Source: Saxidomus purpurata
Taxonomy: Eukaryota; Mollusca; Bivalvia; Venerida; Veneridae
Reading direction: 5' to 3'
Length of the DNA stretch: 64,000 nucleotides
Assembly (NCBI GenBank): GCA_022818135.1
Contig: JAFMSR010000018.1
Coordinates: forward strand, 21,936,437-22,000,436
Notes under the pieces: model-generated
The model's database searches: none
What the model was told of the DNA's origin: nothing
Seen by the model: the letters and a program-made list of their open reading frames with translations, nothing else
Shown: positions 39,960 to 51,385 of the stretch, piece after piece
How positions within the stretch are numbered: position 1 is the first letter of the stretch
Layout: each line of letters begins with the position of its first letter
Made by a program: the position numbers and the translations under genes

Positions 39960-40780
39960 TACAGGTTTTAAGGTACTCTATATTGATTTGAGAGCTTTTA
40001 AACTTTTAACTACATGTTTAAATGTACTCTATATTGATTTGAGAGCTTTTAAACTTTTAACTACATGTTTAAATGTACTCTATATTGATTTGAGAGCTTT
40101 TAAACTTTTAACTACATGTTTAAATGTACTCTATATTGATTTGAGAGCTTTTAAACTTCTAACCACAGGTTTAAATGCACTCGGTATTTATTAGAGAGCT
40201 TTCTTACCACAGGTTTATGGTACTATAGTATAGATTTTAAAGTTTTTGTTTATCTGGTAACTGCCGGGTATTGATTTGAGAGCTTTTAACTTCTAACCAC
40301 ATGTGTAGAGGTACCAATGTACTCGGTTCTATATTGATTGGAAAGTTGTTCTTTATCTAACTATCTTGTAAATCCCTGTTTAGAGATTTGCAGTATTGTT
40401 TTGAGAGCTATTGTTCAACTTCTAACTACATATTTAGAGGTACTCGGTATTTATTTTGGAAGCATTTAGTTATCTCATAACTAACTGTTTAGAGGTACTA
40501 AGAATTGATTTGAGAGCTTTTGTTCAACTTGTAACTACAGGTTTAGAGGTCTGAGTATTTATTTAGAAGCTTTACTTCATCTTATAATTAACTGTTTTAA
40601 CTAACGGAACGGTGTAGAGGAACTTTGTATATATTACAAAGTTTTGGTTCATCTTATAAGTAGCGGTGTAGAGATGTTCGGTACTGAATCGGGAACATTT
40701 TATTTACCTCCCTCATAACTACCGGTGTATAGATACTCTGTATTGATTTGGCATCTTTTTTTCTATCTCATTACTTACTA
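39960..40780 (+). repeat. 51-bp minisatellite, perfect core then decayed copies
   Basis: At 39969-40170 the unit 'gtactctatattgatttgag' + 'agcttttaaacttttaacta' + 'catgtttaaat' repeats with a 51-bp period and almost no differences. To the right, to about 40780, ever more diverged units of the same theme follow ('ggtactcggtatttatt', 'gagagctttt', 'taactacaggttta'). The 17-residue peptide repeat in one frame follows from the period being a multiple of three. Confidence 0.9.
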
Positions 40781-40799
40781 GTTTTTTTTACCTGTTCAT

Positions 40800-41060
40800 C
40801 TTATTTCTGTCGGTACAGGGAGGTTTACTTTTGATTCGAAAGTTTTTTATCACTTATTTTTGTCAATAAAGGGATTTTGACTTTTGATTCGAAAGCGTTC
40901 TGTTCACTTATTTTTGCCAGTAAAGGGATGTTAACTTTTGAAACGAAAGCGTTCTGTTCACTTATTTTTGCCAGTTAAGGGATGTTAACTTTTGAAACGA
41001 AAGCGTTCTGTTCACTTATTTTTTGTCAGTAAAGGGATGTTGACTTTTGACAAACTTTTT
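40800..41060 (+). repeat. 54-bp tandem repeat, about 4-5 copies
   Basis: The unit contains 'gttctgttcacttatttttg' then 'ccagtaaagggatgttaact' and 'tttgaaacgaaagc'. The period is 54 bp, measured between the ccag motifs ending at 40920 and 40974. The outer copies are diverged. Confidence 0.9.
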
Positions 41061-41629
41061 GTGCATCGTCTAAGCTGTTGTTTTTCACTACATAGCCGCT
41101 AGCTTAGCAGAGTTATATACCATCAACCACATTGAGTCATATGCCTTTAATTTCCTTGATCATTGTTATGTCTTTATTATCAGCAGCCATCTCATCGTAG
41201 AAAGCTTTTATCTTTTGTCAATTTCGTTCTGATTTCCCATAGAGTATCAAAGTTCCATCGAAATCGTTTCAAAACATTCAAAATATTGCTTCTGGTGTTT
41301 ACAGTGGCGTTACATTTTATGGTAAAACAATCTGATAAGACCCTCTATTATTTTATCTCTCAAACGGCATCTTTAAAATAACATATTGTCTAAGCCATGT
41401 CATTTATAACGTCATATCGTTAATAACTATATTCATCCTTTGGGGATAGTTGATGTTGGTACTTTAAAACAGTAACTGTGAGGCTGATCAAGTAAAATCC
41501 ATCTGTACTCCTGTACAGAAATTGCTTTTATTATCTAGAACGCTTTTTCTTAGATTCGTCTTGTGTGTTACAGGATATCACAGTTTGAGCTTTTATATGC
41601 AACCTTAAAACACAACAAGCACATTGTAT
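41061..41629. other. No gene recognised
   Basis: A short AT-rich spacer between two minisatellites. Confidence 0.35.
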
Positions 41630-42175
41630 ACGTTAAAAAGCATTGCACTTCTCTTTCTTATTTTTGTTTGTTTTCTGAGACAAAGTCAAAGTTGTAAGAT
41701 TAATTTGTTTCTTAACCAAATCTACTGTTCCTTTAAAATAACTGTGCGAGACTTTACATTGCTGTTGTGTCAATCTCGACATTCTTGTTCCTTTCAAATG
41801 GCTGTGCGAATATTTACATGGCTGTTTCTTTCAAATAGCTGTGTGAATCTTTACATTTCTGTGCCTTTCAATAGTTTTGTTAATCTTTACATTGCTGTTC
41901 CTTTCAATAGTTGTGTGAATTTTAACATTGATACTCCTTTCAAAAAGCTGTGCGAATAAATGTATTTACGTTGCTGTTTCTTTCAAATAGCTGTGTGAAT
42001 CTTTACATTTCTGTGCCTTTCAATAGTTTTGTTAATCTTTACATTGCTGTTCCTTTCAATAGTTGTGTGAATCTTAACATTGATACTCCTTTCAAAAAGC
42101 TGTGCGAATAAATGTATTTACATTGCTGTCTCTTTCAAATAGCTGTGTGAATCGTTATATTGTTGTTTTTTCAAA
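41630..42175 (+). repeat. Higher-order tandem repeat, 152-bp period built of about 36-bp subunits
   Basis: The subunit theme is 'gctgtgtgaatctttacatt' + 'gctgttcctttcaata'. Four subunits form a larger block that recurs with 152-bp spacing: 'ctgtgcgaataaatgtattt' starts at 41948 and again at 42100. The block lies about 300 bp before the first recognised exon of the membrane-protein gene, probably in its intron. Confidence 0.85.
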
Positions 42176-42478
42176 TAGCTTTGACTATTAATGACGATTC
42201 TATCTAAAAAGATGGACAACAATTCTGAAAACAAAATTGGGGAAAAAAACTTTGGTAAACAAGTAAAGCACATCAAACAGTAAATCGATATTTGAGATTA
42301 TTTGAAAATATTAGTTCCAATTAAATGTAAAGTTTAGACAGATTTATTTTACATTTAATAGGAAATTCACACGCTAGGCACCAAGTGTGAACTTCAAATT
42401 TTACTAAAAATTCCATTAAGAAAAATGGTTCAACAGCATAGCTTTATGAGGTTACGAAACACTTCTTTATTATTTCAG

Positions 42479-42526
42479 ATCTAGAAGAAGCAAGCAAAGA
42501 CGTTGAAAATGGTGACATTGACAGTG
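42479..42526 (+). CDS. Linker exon, phase 1-1
   Basis: The acceptor is 'tattatttcag' and the donor 'gtatgt'. The 48 bp encode LEEASKDVENGDIDS plus a split Glu codon (G at the end, AA from the next exon). It is acidic and probably an unstructured spacer before the FN3 domain. Phase compatibility with the next exon is the main support. Confidence 0.65.
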
Positions 42527-45500
42527 GTATGTTACTGTTCTGGCATATTCCACCCGGACTGATTGCTTAAATACACATTGAATCTCTCTAGCTGTTCAAA
42601 GTAATTAAGACATGTATTGTGTGCTGGGTTTGAATATCTTTAAGTGTACAGTCGGAGAAGCAGAGAGATAGTTATAACTCTAACTTTTGCAATAGAAATT
42701 TACGTACAGTATAATGCATTTTACAAAATCTTTAATTTCTTCAATTACTTACAATAACTCGCAAACTTGTTTGTACAACTAGTTACATCAGGAATGCTCC
42801 ATTGTAGTAACAATGAACTTGTATGAGAAAACTTGATAATTTGTAAGAAAGACTTATTTCAGAAACCTAACACATTTGTTTGGATCTCACTAACTCGAAG
42901 TCCTTACGATCAGTAAAAAAAATAAAACTAAAAGAAAATCGATTCAAAGACTTATTTTAAAATACATAGGATCGACAAATGGCTTTGGGGCATTTTAGAG
43001 ATCGGACTTAATAGAGTTCAAGTCAACGAGAATCCACTTTAACTATTTACTTGAAAACTTAACATCTGTTATGAGAAACTTTTTTTCAGAAACTTCGCCA
43101 ATGCAGGCCACACAGACCGAAATTGAAATGCAGTCGTCACAAGGTTATGCGTCCGTCAGGTTTGAAGACATGCTCATAGAAGTAATCAGCCCTTCGACTT
43201 TATATGTAGACTGGTGTCCAGTGATTAACTGTGATAATTTACATGGATACAAAATACGTTACTCAATAAAAGACAATTCTTCATACAATGAGGTGTTTGT
43301 GACTGCAGGAATATCAAACTACACAATCAGCGGACTTAAGCCTGCAACAGAGTATGTCATTTGTGTGAATGCAATAGACGACAAAGAAAATGTGATAAAG
43401 CAGTGTGGACTAGCCACTCAGCGAACTGATGAATTCGAAGGTTGGTTCGTCATTTGTTGCTGATTAAAATCTTTTAAAAAATAGGCGTTTTCCATACTTA
43501 AAATTTACGAGATTTTCATTTTAGATATATTTTATATTGTAGATGTTTTACATAAAAGTAACTGAATCGGATGCATAATATCAATGAGTTTTTAATGATA
43601 TCAGAAAGTGGTTAAGCCAAAATTATTTAACATAATTCAACTTGCATTGTAACAAAATGCATGTAGTTTTGGCATGTTTTTATATCATTTGCATGTTAAT
43701 ACTAAAATTTTATAAATTGAACTTTAAAATGTTTCTGATGTTTAATTGAGTTAACAAATCGTTTTTGCAATAACAGTTACGCAAGTGCATGTTAATCGAA
43801 TATTCTTCATTTTTCTTAACTTTATTCATAAAAAAACAGGCACAAAAATGTAGATAGTTTAGAATTTTTAGCACTAAATAATTATTGAAATACTGCGACT
43901 GCTTTGCCATGCTTTGCCATGCTTTCCTGCTTTACAGGTTTTACATGTTCTCATAAGAAGTTTCTATTATAGTTGTTGGATGGCAACGCTGCTATCATGG
44001 CAGGCTTCTTCGGAACCACATACAAATATAGAACTACTTTTCGGTCGTATTCGACAAAAAAATTGCGTTAAGAGTTCGGCCGTAAGGGTCTGAAATACTT
44101 TGTTAACTTTGGATACGATTGAATAAATCCAATCGATCCAAAAAGTCCAAATAATCAAGTTGCTGCTATTTGCACCCGCTTGAGTGTAGTCATGTTAGTA
44201 GACATTTAACGTGACATATTTCTTAAACCAAATAAAATTAGGTAATTTGTACTTTACCGGTGTTCTGACAGTCTTAAATATATTATGATGATAGTTCCTC
44301 ACAAAACCAAAAGGCTTGCAATTACAGATTAATCAATATGACACAATAACTATGAAGCATTGCCTATCGGTGCAATTACACACGATCTTCCCACCAATTT
44401 TCTATATCTATTACATTATATATGGACAGATTTCCGACTGTGTGTCACATTAAATCTATGTTTTGTTCCTTCGAGATGTTATTATCTGGAAAGCAAACGT
44501 CTTACTGTATCATTTGTGCGTCTCAAACCTAGTCATATATTTGTGTTTCTACTAAAAGTAGAACTTACAGATATAACTATACAAACATAGCTTCGGGTCT
44601 TTGAACTTGATAATTGTTACCTTATTCCTACAGCTCATCATTTCTTTTCAAACTTTGGTTTAATATTAGAGTAAATGTTGTGAAATTTCCTAAAATACTG
44701 TTTTCTGTCCCACGGAAATTTGAAATAGTTTAGTGTTAGAAGATATTAATGTACTAGTTTGTAACATATAACATTGAAGTCCTAAACTATTTTTTCAAAG
44801 AAAGTAGTGCATGGCTTTTATTAAATGAATACTTTTACAAAGCAGTACCTTTACTACTTATTTTAAGAATTTAAGGATGTTAGAAACAGTTTTAACATAT
44901 TAATTTAACAAAGTCTCTGGTAGTATTTGAAGTGAATAGGTTCGCAAGAAAAACAGACCAGCGGTTCTAAGTACATGTATCTGTATTGCCTGGATAGTAA
45001 GGATATTTGGTACTAATATACGTTTCCAGAACATAGTCTGGAAGCAACTCTTGTAGACTTTCTGGTCCATTGTCTTTGCCATATTATTTATTTTTGCTTC
45101 TCCGTATCAGTTACATTATTTATCTTGTTTTATGGTTAGTTGGCAACTACATCTTTTTTTTTTTAATGTCACAAATTGTCACAATTTTTTTTTATGATTA
45201 TGCTAATACTATAGGTTATTGAATTTGTATGGTGAAATATTACTTGGAACGAGTTGATTTGGCGGGAACAACGAGCTTGCGAGTTGTTTCTCGCCAAACA
45301 ACGAGTTCAGTAATATTTCACCATCAGTTCAATCCTTTTTATTTATCTTTCAATTGAATATGAACAAAATGACATTCTGTGCAAAAACAAAAGATCTTGA
45401 AATTTCTCAGACAACAGCGACTATTTCACCATGTACATTTTCTTTTTGCTATTAATAGACTCGATCAATTTGTTGTTTAACGTGCGTCATTTATTAGGAG

Positions 45501-48500
45501 AAACGTTGACGCCAATTTTACGGTAAGAAATTTCAGTTGCCGTCCGCCATCTTGTTTTGAAAAACGCAAGACTTTTCCTACGGATGCAGGTGGTACTTTG
45601 AAATGTGAATACGTCACTTGATGTACGTTCCTAAAAATGTTTTTTCTTTCTATGACTACATGCAAACATCTTCCTTTTGTTTATAATACTTGGCTGAACT
45701 ACGTACCAGTAACTTTCGTAACAGAACTGGTATTGCGTGCCCTAAAAAATTGAACCTTTTTAAAAACGAAACTCTTTTACGTCTTTTGAAAATGATTAAA
45801 GTTTCTTTTTTATTTTCAGACCGTAGCTTATTTAATTGTAAAAAACTGTCGAACTTCGACAAGAAACCTCATTAAAACGATGTTTGCAACAAAAAAATAG
45901 TTCGTACAGCTTCGCTAGGACCGCCCTCCCTTGCCAACGTTCAGTATCATTCCTTACCAACGCAGCCGTAGAATACTGAACGAATCAAGGCAAAGGAACG
46001 GAGCTATGGAAGTATAAATAGGTTATTGAATGTTGGTGAAATTTTTGAACGAGTTGATTTGGCGGAACACGAGCTTGCGAGTTGTTCCGCCAAATCACGA
46101 GTTTCATATTTTCCCATCAGTTCATACCTTTTTTTATATCTTTCATATTGAATATGAACAAAAATGACATTCTGTTAGCAAAAACATAAATGTCTTGAAA
46201 TTTCTCAGACACTAGCGTACTATTTCACCATGTCTTTTCTTTTTGCGTATAAAGCCGATTCATTTGTTGTTTATACGTGACGTCATTTATTAGGAGAAAC
46301 GTTGACGCCAATTTTCGGTAGATTTCAGTTGCCGTCCGCCATCTTGTTTTGAAAAACGCAAGACTTTTCCTACGGATGCAGGGTGTACTTTGAAATGTGA
46401 TCGTCACTTGTGACGTTCCTAAAAATGTTTTTTCTTTCTTATGACTACATGCAAAACATCATTCCTTTTGTTTATCAATACTTGGCTGAACTACGTACCA
46501 GTAACTTTCGTAACCAGAACGGTATTGCGTGCCCTAAAAATTCGAACCTTTTAAAAACGAAACTCTTTTACGTCTATTTGAAAATGATTAAAGTTTTTTT
46601 TTTTCAGACCGTAGCTTTTTAATTGTAAAAAACTGTCGACTCGACATAGAAACCTCATAAAACATGTTTGCAAACAAATAAAATAGTTCGTACGCTTATC
46701 GCTAGGACGCCCTCCCTTGCCAACGTTCAGTATCATCCTACCACCGCGTAGAATACGAACAACTCAGCAAAGGACGGCAATACATGTTTATATTATGGTG
46801 CCTTGTACTTTTTTTACTTACTTTTCAAACTTATATATTTTATTACACTTTATACATAATTAGTAGATAGATTGTCATAACTAAAATGCAAGTTATCTGA
46901 ATACCTTTTATTTACAGGACCGTTTTCACGCTCTTCTCCTTTTATAGCAGTTGTAGCCGCGGCCATTTTGCTGACGACTGCCTTAGTGGTACCGTTAACT
47001 ATACTCATTACTGCATGTACGTAATACTGTCCTAAATGGAATAATACTGCATGCAACATATATGTAATGTTTCTAGTGAACAAGTCAGCAGTATATTCCT
47101 GAGCAATGTGCCAGTTACAAATATCCGAGGAGTTCATGTTTAGTATCTTGAACACCGTTATGAACACTAAATCTTGTTTATATCTTCACATTTAAGCTCT
47201 TTTTTCTGTCTTTTTATGGTTTTTGACTTTATCATATATGATTATGTTTATATAATTTACACAATTAAATAAGTCTTTTCCTGTGTGTTTGAGGCAGGCT
47301 TGTACTGATCTTCATTGTTATCCATTATAATTGACTTATCAACTTCTACATGTACTTCGATCGCTTGCCAAGTTTCAGGAAAATATTGCCGGCTTGTTCT
47401 TTACGTGCAGTCTTCCCTCTTTTAATTTGACTCTTTATTTCTTTCGTAAATAAGCTTATTTTCGATATATAATTTACTTATGGGCTTAATTTCCGTTTTG
47501 TTTTACAGATGAACGACGCAATCACTTCGGGACACCAAACGTTACGGTGATTGCTGGCATAATGTTGTTGCTTGTCGCGGTGGTAGTACCAGTTACCTTC
47601 CTCTTCTTGAGGAAATGTGGGCCTTGTTCTGGTACACCTGACAATCAAATTACAATCATAAAACAGGTATACCTGTACACAACCTTTTTTTATAAAGCAC
47701 AGATTTTTTAACAATTAAATAAATATTACAAACACGCACACCTTGTTGATGTGTCCATCTCTTTATGTTAGCTTACCATCTAAAAAGCCCATATACTTAG
47801 ATGTTTTAGGAGAACTAGACAGCGCACATGTTATCTATTTTTATGTGCATTTAGAATGAATGAAACTTCTATACGCTGCATATTAATTTTACTCTAAATA
47901 CCAATCAAGTACATGTGAATTTTTATAACAGTTTTATCCTGGAATGTTTTGTTTCATAGATCTTACGTTTTATCATCAAAATAAGTGTTTACTATTTTTA
48001 TCATTTTGTTAACAGTTTCTAATAAATATAAATTAAATAGAATGTCTTAATACGATATTCCTGTGTAATCAAAAATACGTTGGTTTTTTTTATTCTTTGC
48101 AATCGTTGTTGTATACTGTACTTAGTTTAAATTTGGGTTTCATATGTTTATTTGTAGTAACCGTACATACATTACCCTAAATTATGGTCTATATATGTTG
48201 TCTTTTATAGAACATAATCTAGAAAAATAAATGGTCGAATACTTTATGAAAGTCAAAGATGGGTTGTTTCAATATACTTCTTAATGGACTGATGGCAAAG
48301 GCTTTAATAATCCAAAATAATGCTGGTTTTGCAGTTTTTGAGTTTTGCAAAAAATCATTAGATTGCATATATATTTCAGTGAATTTTATTCTTTGTTTAC
48401 TTAATTATTTTAAGTCTGTTAACAACTTTTTCGAACTGGATATTTCTAAATGATTCCGAGACGTATCATTACATTTATAATATGTCTCCTCAAAGTGGTT

Positions 48501-49581
48501 TCATAAGTTGTAAGGGAAAACGTTATGACTTCAGCGAAACATATTCCTGATGTAATCTTAATTCTCAGAAAAAGTGACTTTTATATACTTCATTCTTAAT
48601 ATGTAGATATTCAAATTGTTACAACTTACTTTTTGAGCTCAGATACGGATGATTTTGCAATAATATTAAAAACGTGTTATGTATACAGAGCTGAATTTCG
48701 TTACCTGCAATGTAGACCTGCAATGTAGACAGACCTGATGGCATTCATGCTGAAAAAAGTTTGTGTCATGTATCACTACTCGATCGCGTTCTCTGGCGTC
48801 TGTGTTCTTCCCTTCTTCTATAATGAAATCTGTACCACCTGTAGCCCTTGTATGAAATTGACCCTTCTAAAGTCAGCATTCTATCTGTCTAAATTTATTT
48901 GTTCTGATTGAATTGGATTATGCAATCATATGTTAATATTTGACTTAAAAAAATATTTATTAGTCATCAGAATGAGATATATGTATGTCATTTGTTTGAC
49001 TGGACCTTCCACAGCACATTGCAAATAATTTATGGTGAAATAACATGTTATCTGTTCCACTACCTTTCCATTACATACAGTCTTTCTAAATACAGTCACA
49101 TGTGAAAATAATCATTTAAGATGAATATTTTTTGTTGGTTTACCAGTTTATACGCTTTATATGACATCGCAAATTTTATTGTGGAAGAAGGGAAGTAAGT
49201 TATTGAATATAAGATACATGACACGTTGTTGCCCCTTGCAAACTGATTCACATTGTATCGCAAAACATTTCATAGTGTATGCTGAATTTGAAATTATTGT
49301 TTCATTATATTGTTTTTATTATACTATTATATTTAACTGTTATTCAGTTTCATGATGCTGTCAAACTAAATAAACAAATCTAAAGGATACCTTTGAAGCA
49401 AGTTTTTGGTTATTGAAATAGAAACGTTACATTTTCTAGAAGTTGTAATTAATAATAGAAGTTAAAATAGTATAAGAACTGGTACTTGTATATATCATAA
49501 AGATAATAAATAGAACAACATTGAATGACGATTTTTGACAATCTTTCGTTTTTCTTCCAGGATTCCGAAGAGAACTCTTGA
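42479..49581 (+). CDS. Fibronectin type III, single-pass membrane protein (3' part of gene)
   Basis: Coding exons are inferred at 42479-42526, 43090-43440, 46918-47016, 47509-47666 and 49561-49581, all with AG/GT borders. Exons one to three begin and end in phase 1 and the fourth begins in phase 1 and ends in phase 0, so every junction keeps the frame. The order is a short acidic linker, one FN3 domain, a first hydrophobic helix exon, a second hydrophobic helix exon with a basic stop-transfer RKCGPC, and a short tail ending IIKQ-DSEENS-stop. It is probably a small cell-surface receptor or adhesion protein with its FN3 outside. I cannot name a family. The 5' end, with a signal peptide and perhaps more domains, is not recognised and may lie upstream beyond the minisatellites or outside the window. 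The short cytoplasmic tail shows no kinase, ITIM or PDZ motif. Confidence 0.75.
43090..43440 (+). CDS. Fibronectin type III domain exon
   Basis: The exon has a strong acceptor (ttttttcag), a donor after GAAG, and phase 1 at both ends, the usual arrangement for FN3 modules. After a linker (TSPMQATQTEIEMQSS), the FN3 strand pattern reads STLYVDWCPV, with the B-strand Trp, then HGYKIRYSIK, the C-strand Tyr-x-Ile-x-Tyr, then ISNYTISGLKPATEYVICVN, the classic L-P-x-T-x-Y signature, and ends at IKQCGLATQ. Two or three cysteines (in DWCPVINC and VICV/KQCG) could form a disulfide. The domain is about 90 residues, the standard FN3 length. There are NSS and NYT N-glycosylation sequons. Confidence 0.9.
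43441..45212. other. Intron, no other feature seen
   Basis: This is the first 1.8 kb of the intron between the FN3 exon and transmembrane exon 1. It is AT-rich. A small repeat 'gctttgccat' occurs at about 43901-43922. Confidence 0.5.
45213..46800 (+). repeat. 0.8-kb tandem duplication in intron, copies differ mainly by small indels
   Basis: Copy one is 45213-46020 and copy two about 46021-46800. Long blocks are identical, for example 'gccgtccgccatcttgtttt', 'aaaacgcaagacttttccta' and 'cttggctgaactacgtacca'. The differences are mostly single-base insertions or deletions rather than substitutions. Each copy begins with a foldback: 45218-45334 in copy one, about 46024-46125 in copy two. No coding sequence is visible. 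The unit could be a non-autonomous transposon inserted twice, or a genuine or artefactual duplication. Confidence 0.85.
45218..45334. mobile_element. 117-bp foldback within the 0.8-kb unit
   Basis: The arms are 'attgaatttgtatggtgaaa' + 'tatta' and its complement 'taatatttcaccatcagttc' + 'aat', with inner arms 'tggcgggaacaacgag' and 'cgagttgtttctcgcca' around a short cttg loop. The copy at about 46024-46125 has the same structure. Confidence 0.7.
46918..47016 (+). CDS. Transmembrane exon 1 (phase 1-1, possible cassette)
   Basis: The acceptor is 'tttatttacag' and the donor GTACGT after 'actgcat'. It reads PFSRSSPFIAVVAAAILLTT then ALVVPLTILITA, a single hydrophobic helix with no basic stop-transfer cluster at its end. 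Phase 1 at both ends allows inclusion or skipping without shifting the frame. It aligns without gaps to the next exon's helix, with 11 of 25 positions identical by eye, including P, LL, A, VVP, T and L. It is therefore probably an exon duplicate. An alternative donor 4 bp downstream (GTAATA at 47021) would place the terminal exon in another open frame (see findings). Confidence 0.65.
47509..47666 (+). CDS. Transmembrane exon 2 with cytoplasmic start
   Basis: The acceptor is 'tgttttacag' and the donor 'gtatac' after AAACAG. It reads ERRNHFGTPNVTVIAGIMLL followed by LVAVVVPVTFLFLRKCGPCS and GTPDNQITIIKQ. The helix is followed by Arg-Lys-Cys, consistent with a type I orientation (FN3 outside), and the cysteines could be palmitoylated. 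It starts in phase 1, so it can follow either the FN3 exon or transmembrane exon 1. It ends in phase 0. Confidence 0.75.
49561..49581 (+). CDS. Terminal coding exon (DSEENS-stop)
   Basis: The acceptor 'tcgtttttcttccag' is strong. In phase 0 after the previous exon the reading is GAT TCC GAA GAG AAC TCT TGA. A 3' UTR must follow. The first clear AATAAA I see is at 50879-50884, about 1.3 kb downstream and beyond a foldback element. Confidence 0.6.
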   Translation, partial: DSEENS

Positions 49582-50172
49582 CGAAACGCCGAAACGATAA
49601 CTACACACAGGTGACAAGGATAAAATATAACAGCCGGATGATATCATAGTACTTTATTACATGACAACAAGGATAATCATACACAAAATACACTAACAGG
49701 GAAACACAAAATATTTTTTTAACAATGTGCTCGTGTTTCAAATTTATTCAAATTACATACTCAACAAAGCTAGCTTGTAATGTTAAAACATCGCTAAAAC
49801 ACTTAAAGGGTACAATAGCGTATTCAGTTCAACAGGGGAAATCTTTGCGTTTCTAATATCGGTTAAAGTATTTGTTTGCCCATTTAATTATCAATGATGC
49901 TACCAACTTGTATATTTCGCATGGTTAAAGTGTTATTTGCTGTATGTATATAGCGACATTATTTGCTGCATTTGTGTCATTTCATATGTCATTTGCTAAA
50001 TATATGTAAGCCACTTTTGCTCTGTATGTGCAACATGCAATGTAATTTGCATTTATTGTGCAATTTGTATTGTGTAATTTGCTGTTATTCCACATTTTCA
50101 TCTGTAATATGCTGTAATTGTATAAGGTCGTCTCATCTTCTGAAACATTTAAACGTTTACACAGAGGATAAT

Positions 50173-50300
50173 TGTTAGTTTCGGTGTAATATCACGTTAT
50201 AATCTCACCGAGTGGACACCAAAAGTGATATTTTCACGAGTGGTGCAGCCAAGTGAAATTTCAAGTGAAACTATCGTGATATTACATAGATACCAACAAT
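50173..50300. mobile_element. Foldback element
   Basis: The left arm 'attgttagtttcggtgtaat' + 'atcacg' pairs with the right arm 'cgtgatattacatagatacc' + 'aacaat'. Related 'gagtggaca' motifs occur inside (50210) and again near 50780, so the full element may extend to about 50830. Confidence 0.5.
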
Positions 50301-51209
50301 TTTTCTGTTTATTTTATGTTTCAAACTCTACATTCGTTGAGTTTGTTTCTATGAGATGTCGAAAATCGCGGGAAACGTCAACAGAAAGCATAGCAAACAG
50401 GCCCCCTTTTTTATAGACGTCATCGTCGTATGATTTCTTGCATATCGGATCGGCATTTCCGGTGATTTTGCCCAGCCGGAAAAACCGGTCTGGCCCTCCT
50501 ATCAGACGACTCGTGAACCTATGCGTAGTTATAAAAGGACCTCCAACGAAGTTTGTTTTTCATATAATTCATCATTTTGATAAGTTTGCATAAGAAATCA
50601 CTTTAAAAGCAAGACGGCATGCAAGAAAAGTTATTGAGAACTTGGCCAGTGGAACAGGAACGTTTACAGACCGCAGAGCCTGTCCCCCAAACGTTCGGTG
50701 ACGACCACCCCCCGTTTCCAGGATTCTGTACGCTCGGTGTACATTTTGACGTTAATTCGGGTTTTGGTAATTTTCACTGAGTGGACAATGAGTTTATCGG
50801 AATATAATTCACCGTTATATTTCGATAACCACCGAAAAGACATAAAATTATATAATTTGATTCATAGCAGCAGTTTTCAAATAAAAACATAAAGTTTAGA
50901 TAACGATTATCATTTGATGACAAACATTAAATGTTTCTGTATTTGCTGTATACATATAGTTTTTCTACTGAATAAATAGAATAAAATGAACGCAATGAAA
51001 GTCATGACAAAGTGTAATGAAAAGATATTTTGTGTCGTCTGCGATTCAGGTTAGACTTGGAGATCGCTTCTTGGTTGTTTATCTCTATTTCCTTCATCCA
51101 TGGGATAGATTGCAACTTTCTACAGGTATTTTAAAACCAAATTTGCTGAAAGAAAGTCGAGCTTTTCATAAAATGCCACCAGGGTTTTATAGTTTATACT
51201 AATTTATTT

Positions 51210-51385
51210 AAGTTCGATTATTGTGAAGAAAGCTTGAAGCTTATCGAGTCACTCTCAAGTCCGCTTGCTGGAATCCAGTACTGGTGTCTGTCATATGAGG
51301 TACGGTCGTATTCCCAGTTGGGCTCGAACCCGCAACCTCCGTGATGAGCGGCAGACACCTTGATCTCTAGACCACCGTTCCCCCT
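51210..51385 (-). mobile_element. tRNA-derived SINE
   Basis: On the minus strand, 51384 to 51300 begins 'ggggaacggtggtctagaga', which includes an A-box-like tggtctagagat (51363-51374). The B-box ggttcgagccc follows at 51320-51330. The 3' acceptor half (an expected gttcccc) is absent, so this is not a working tRNA gene. The tRNA-like head would be followed by a body towards 51210. The exact 3' end and tail are not clear. Confidence 0.65.

Noticed and set aside
39988..40194. Frame with a 17-residue leucine-rich-looking repeat
   Set aside because: It arises from the 51-bp minisatellite; it is not an LRR consensus and has no flanking domain.
41624..41959. Frame starting with a signal-peptide-like hydrophobic stretch upstream of the FN3 exon
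   Set aside because: Most of it lies in the 36/152-bp tandem repeat and it has no donor that joins to 42479 in a supported way.
47478..47714. Antisense frame over transmembrane exon 2
   Set aside because: It is a shadow of the plus-strand exon, which has splice sites, correct phase and a hydrophobic helix.
51300..51385. Functional tRNA gene on the minus strand
   Set aside because: A-box and B-box are present but the 3' acceptor strand does not pair with the 5' end; better explained as a SINE head.
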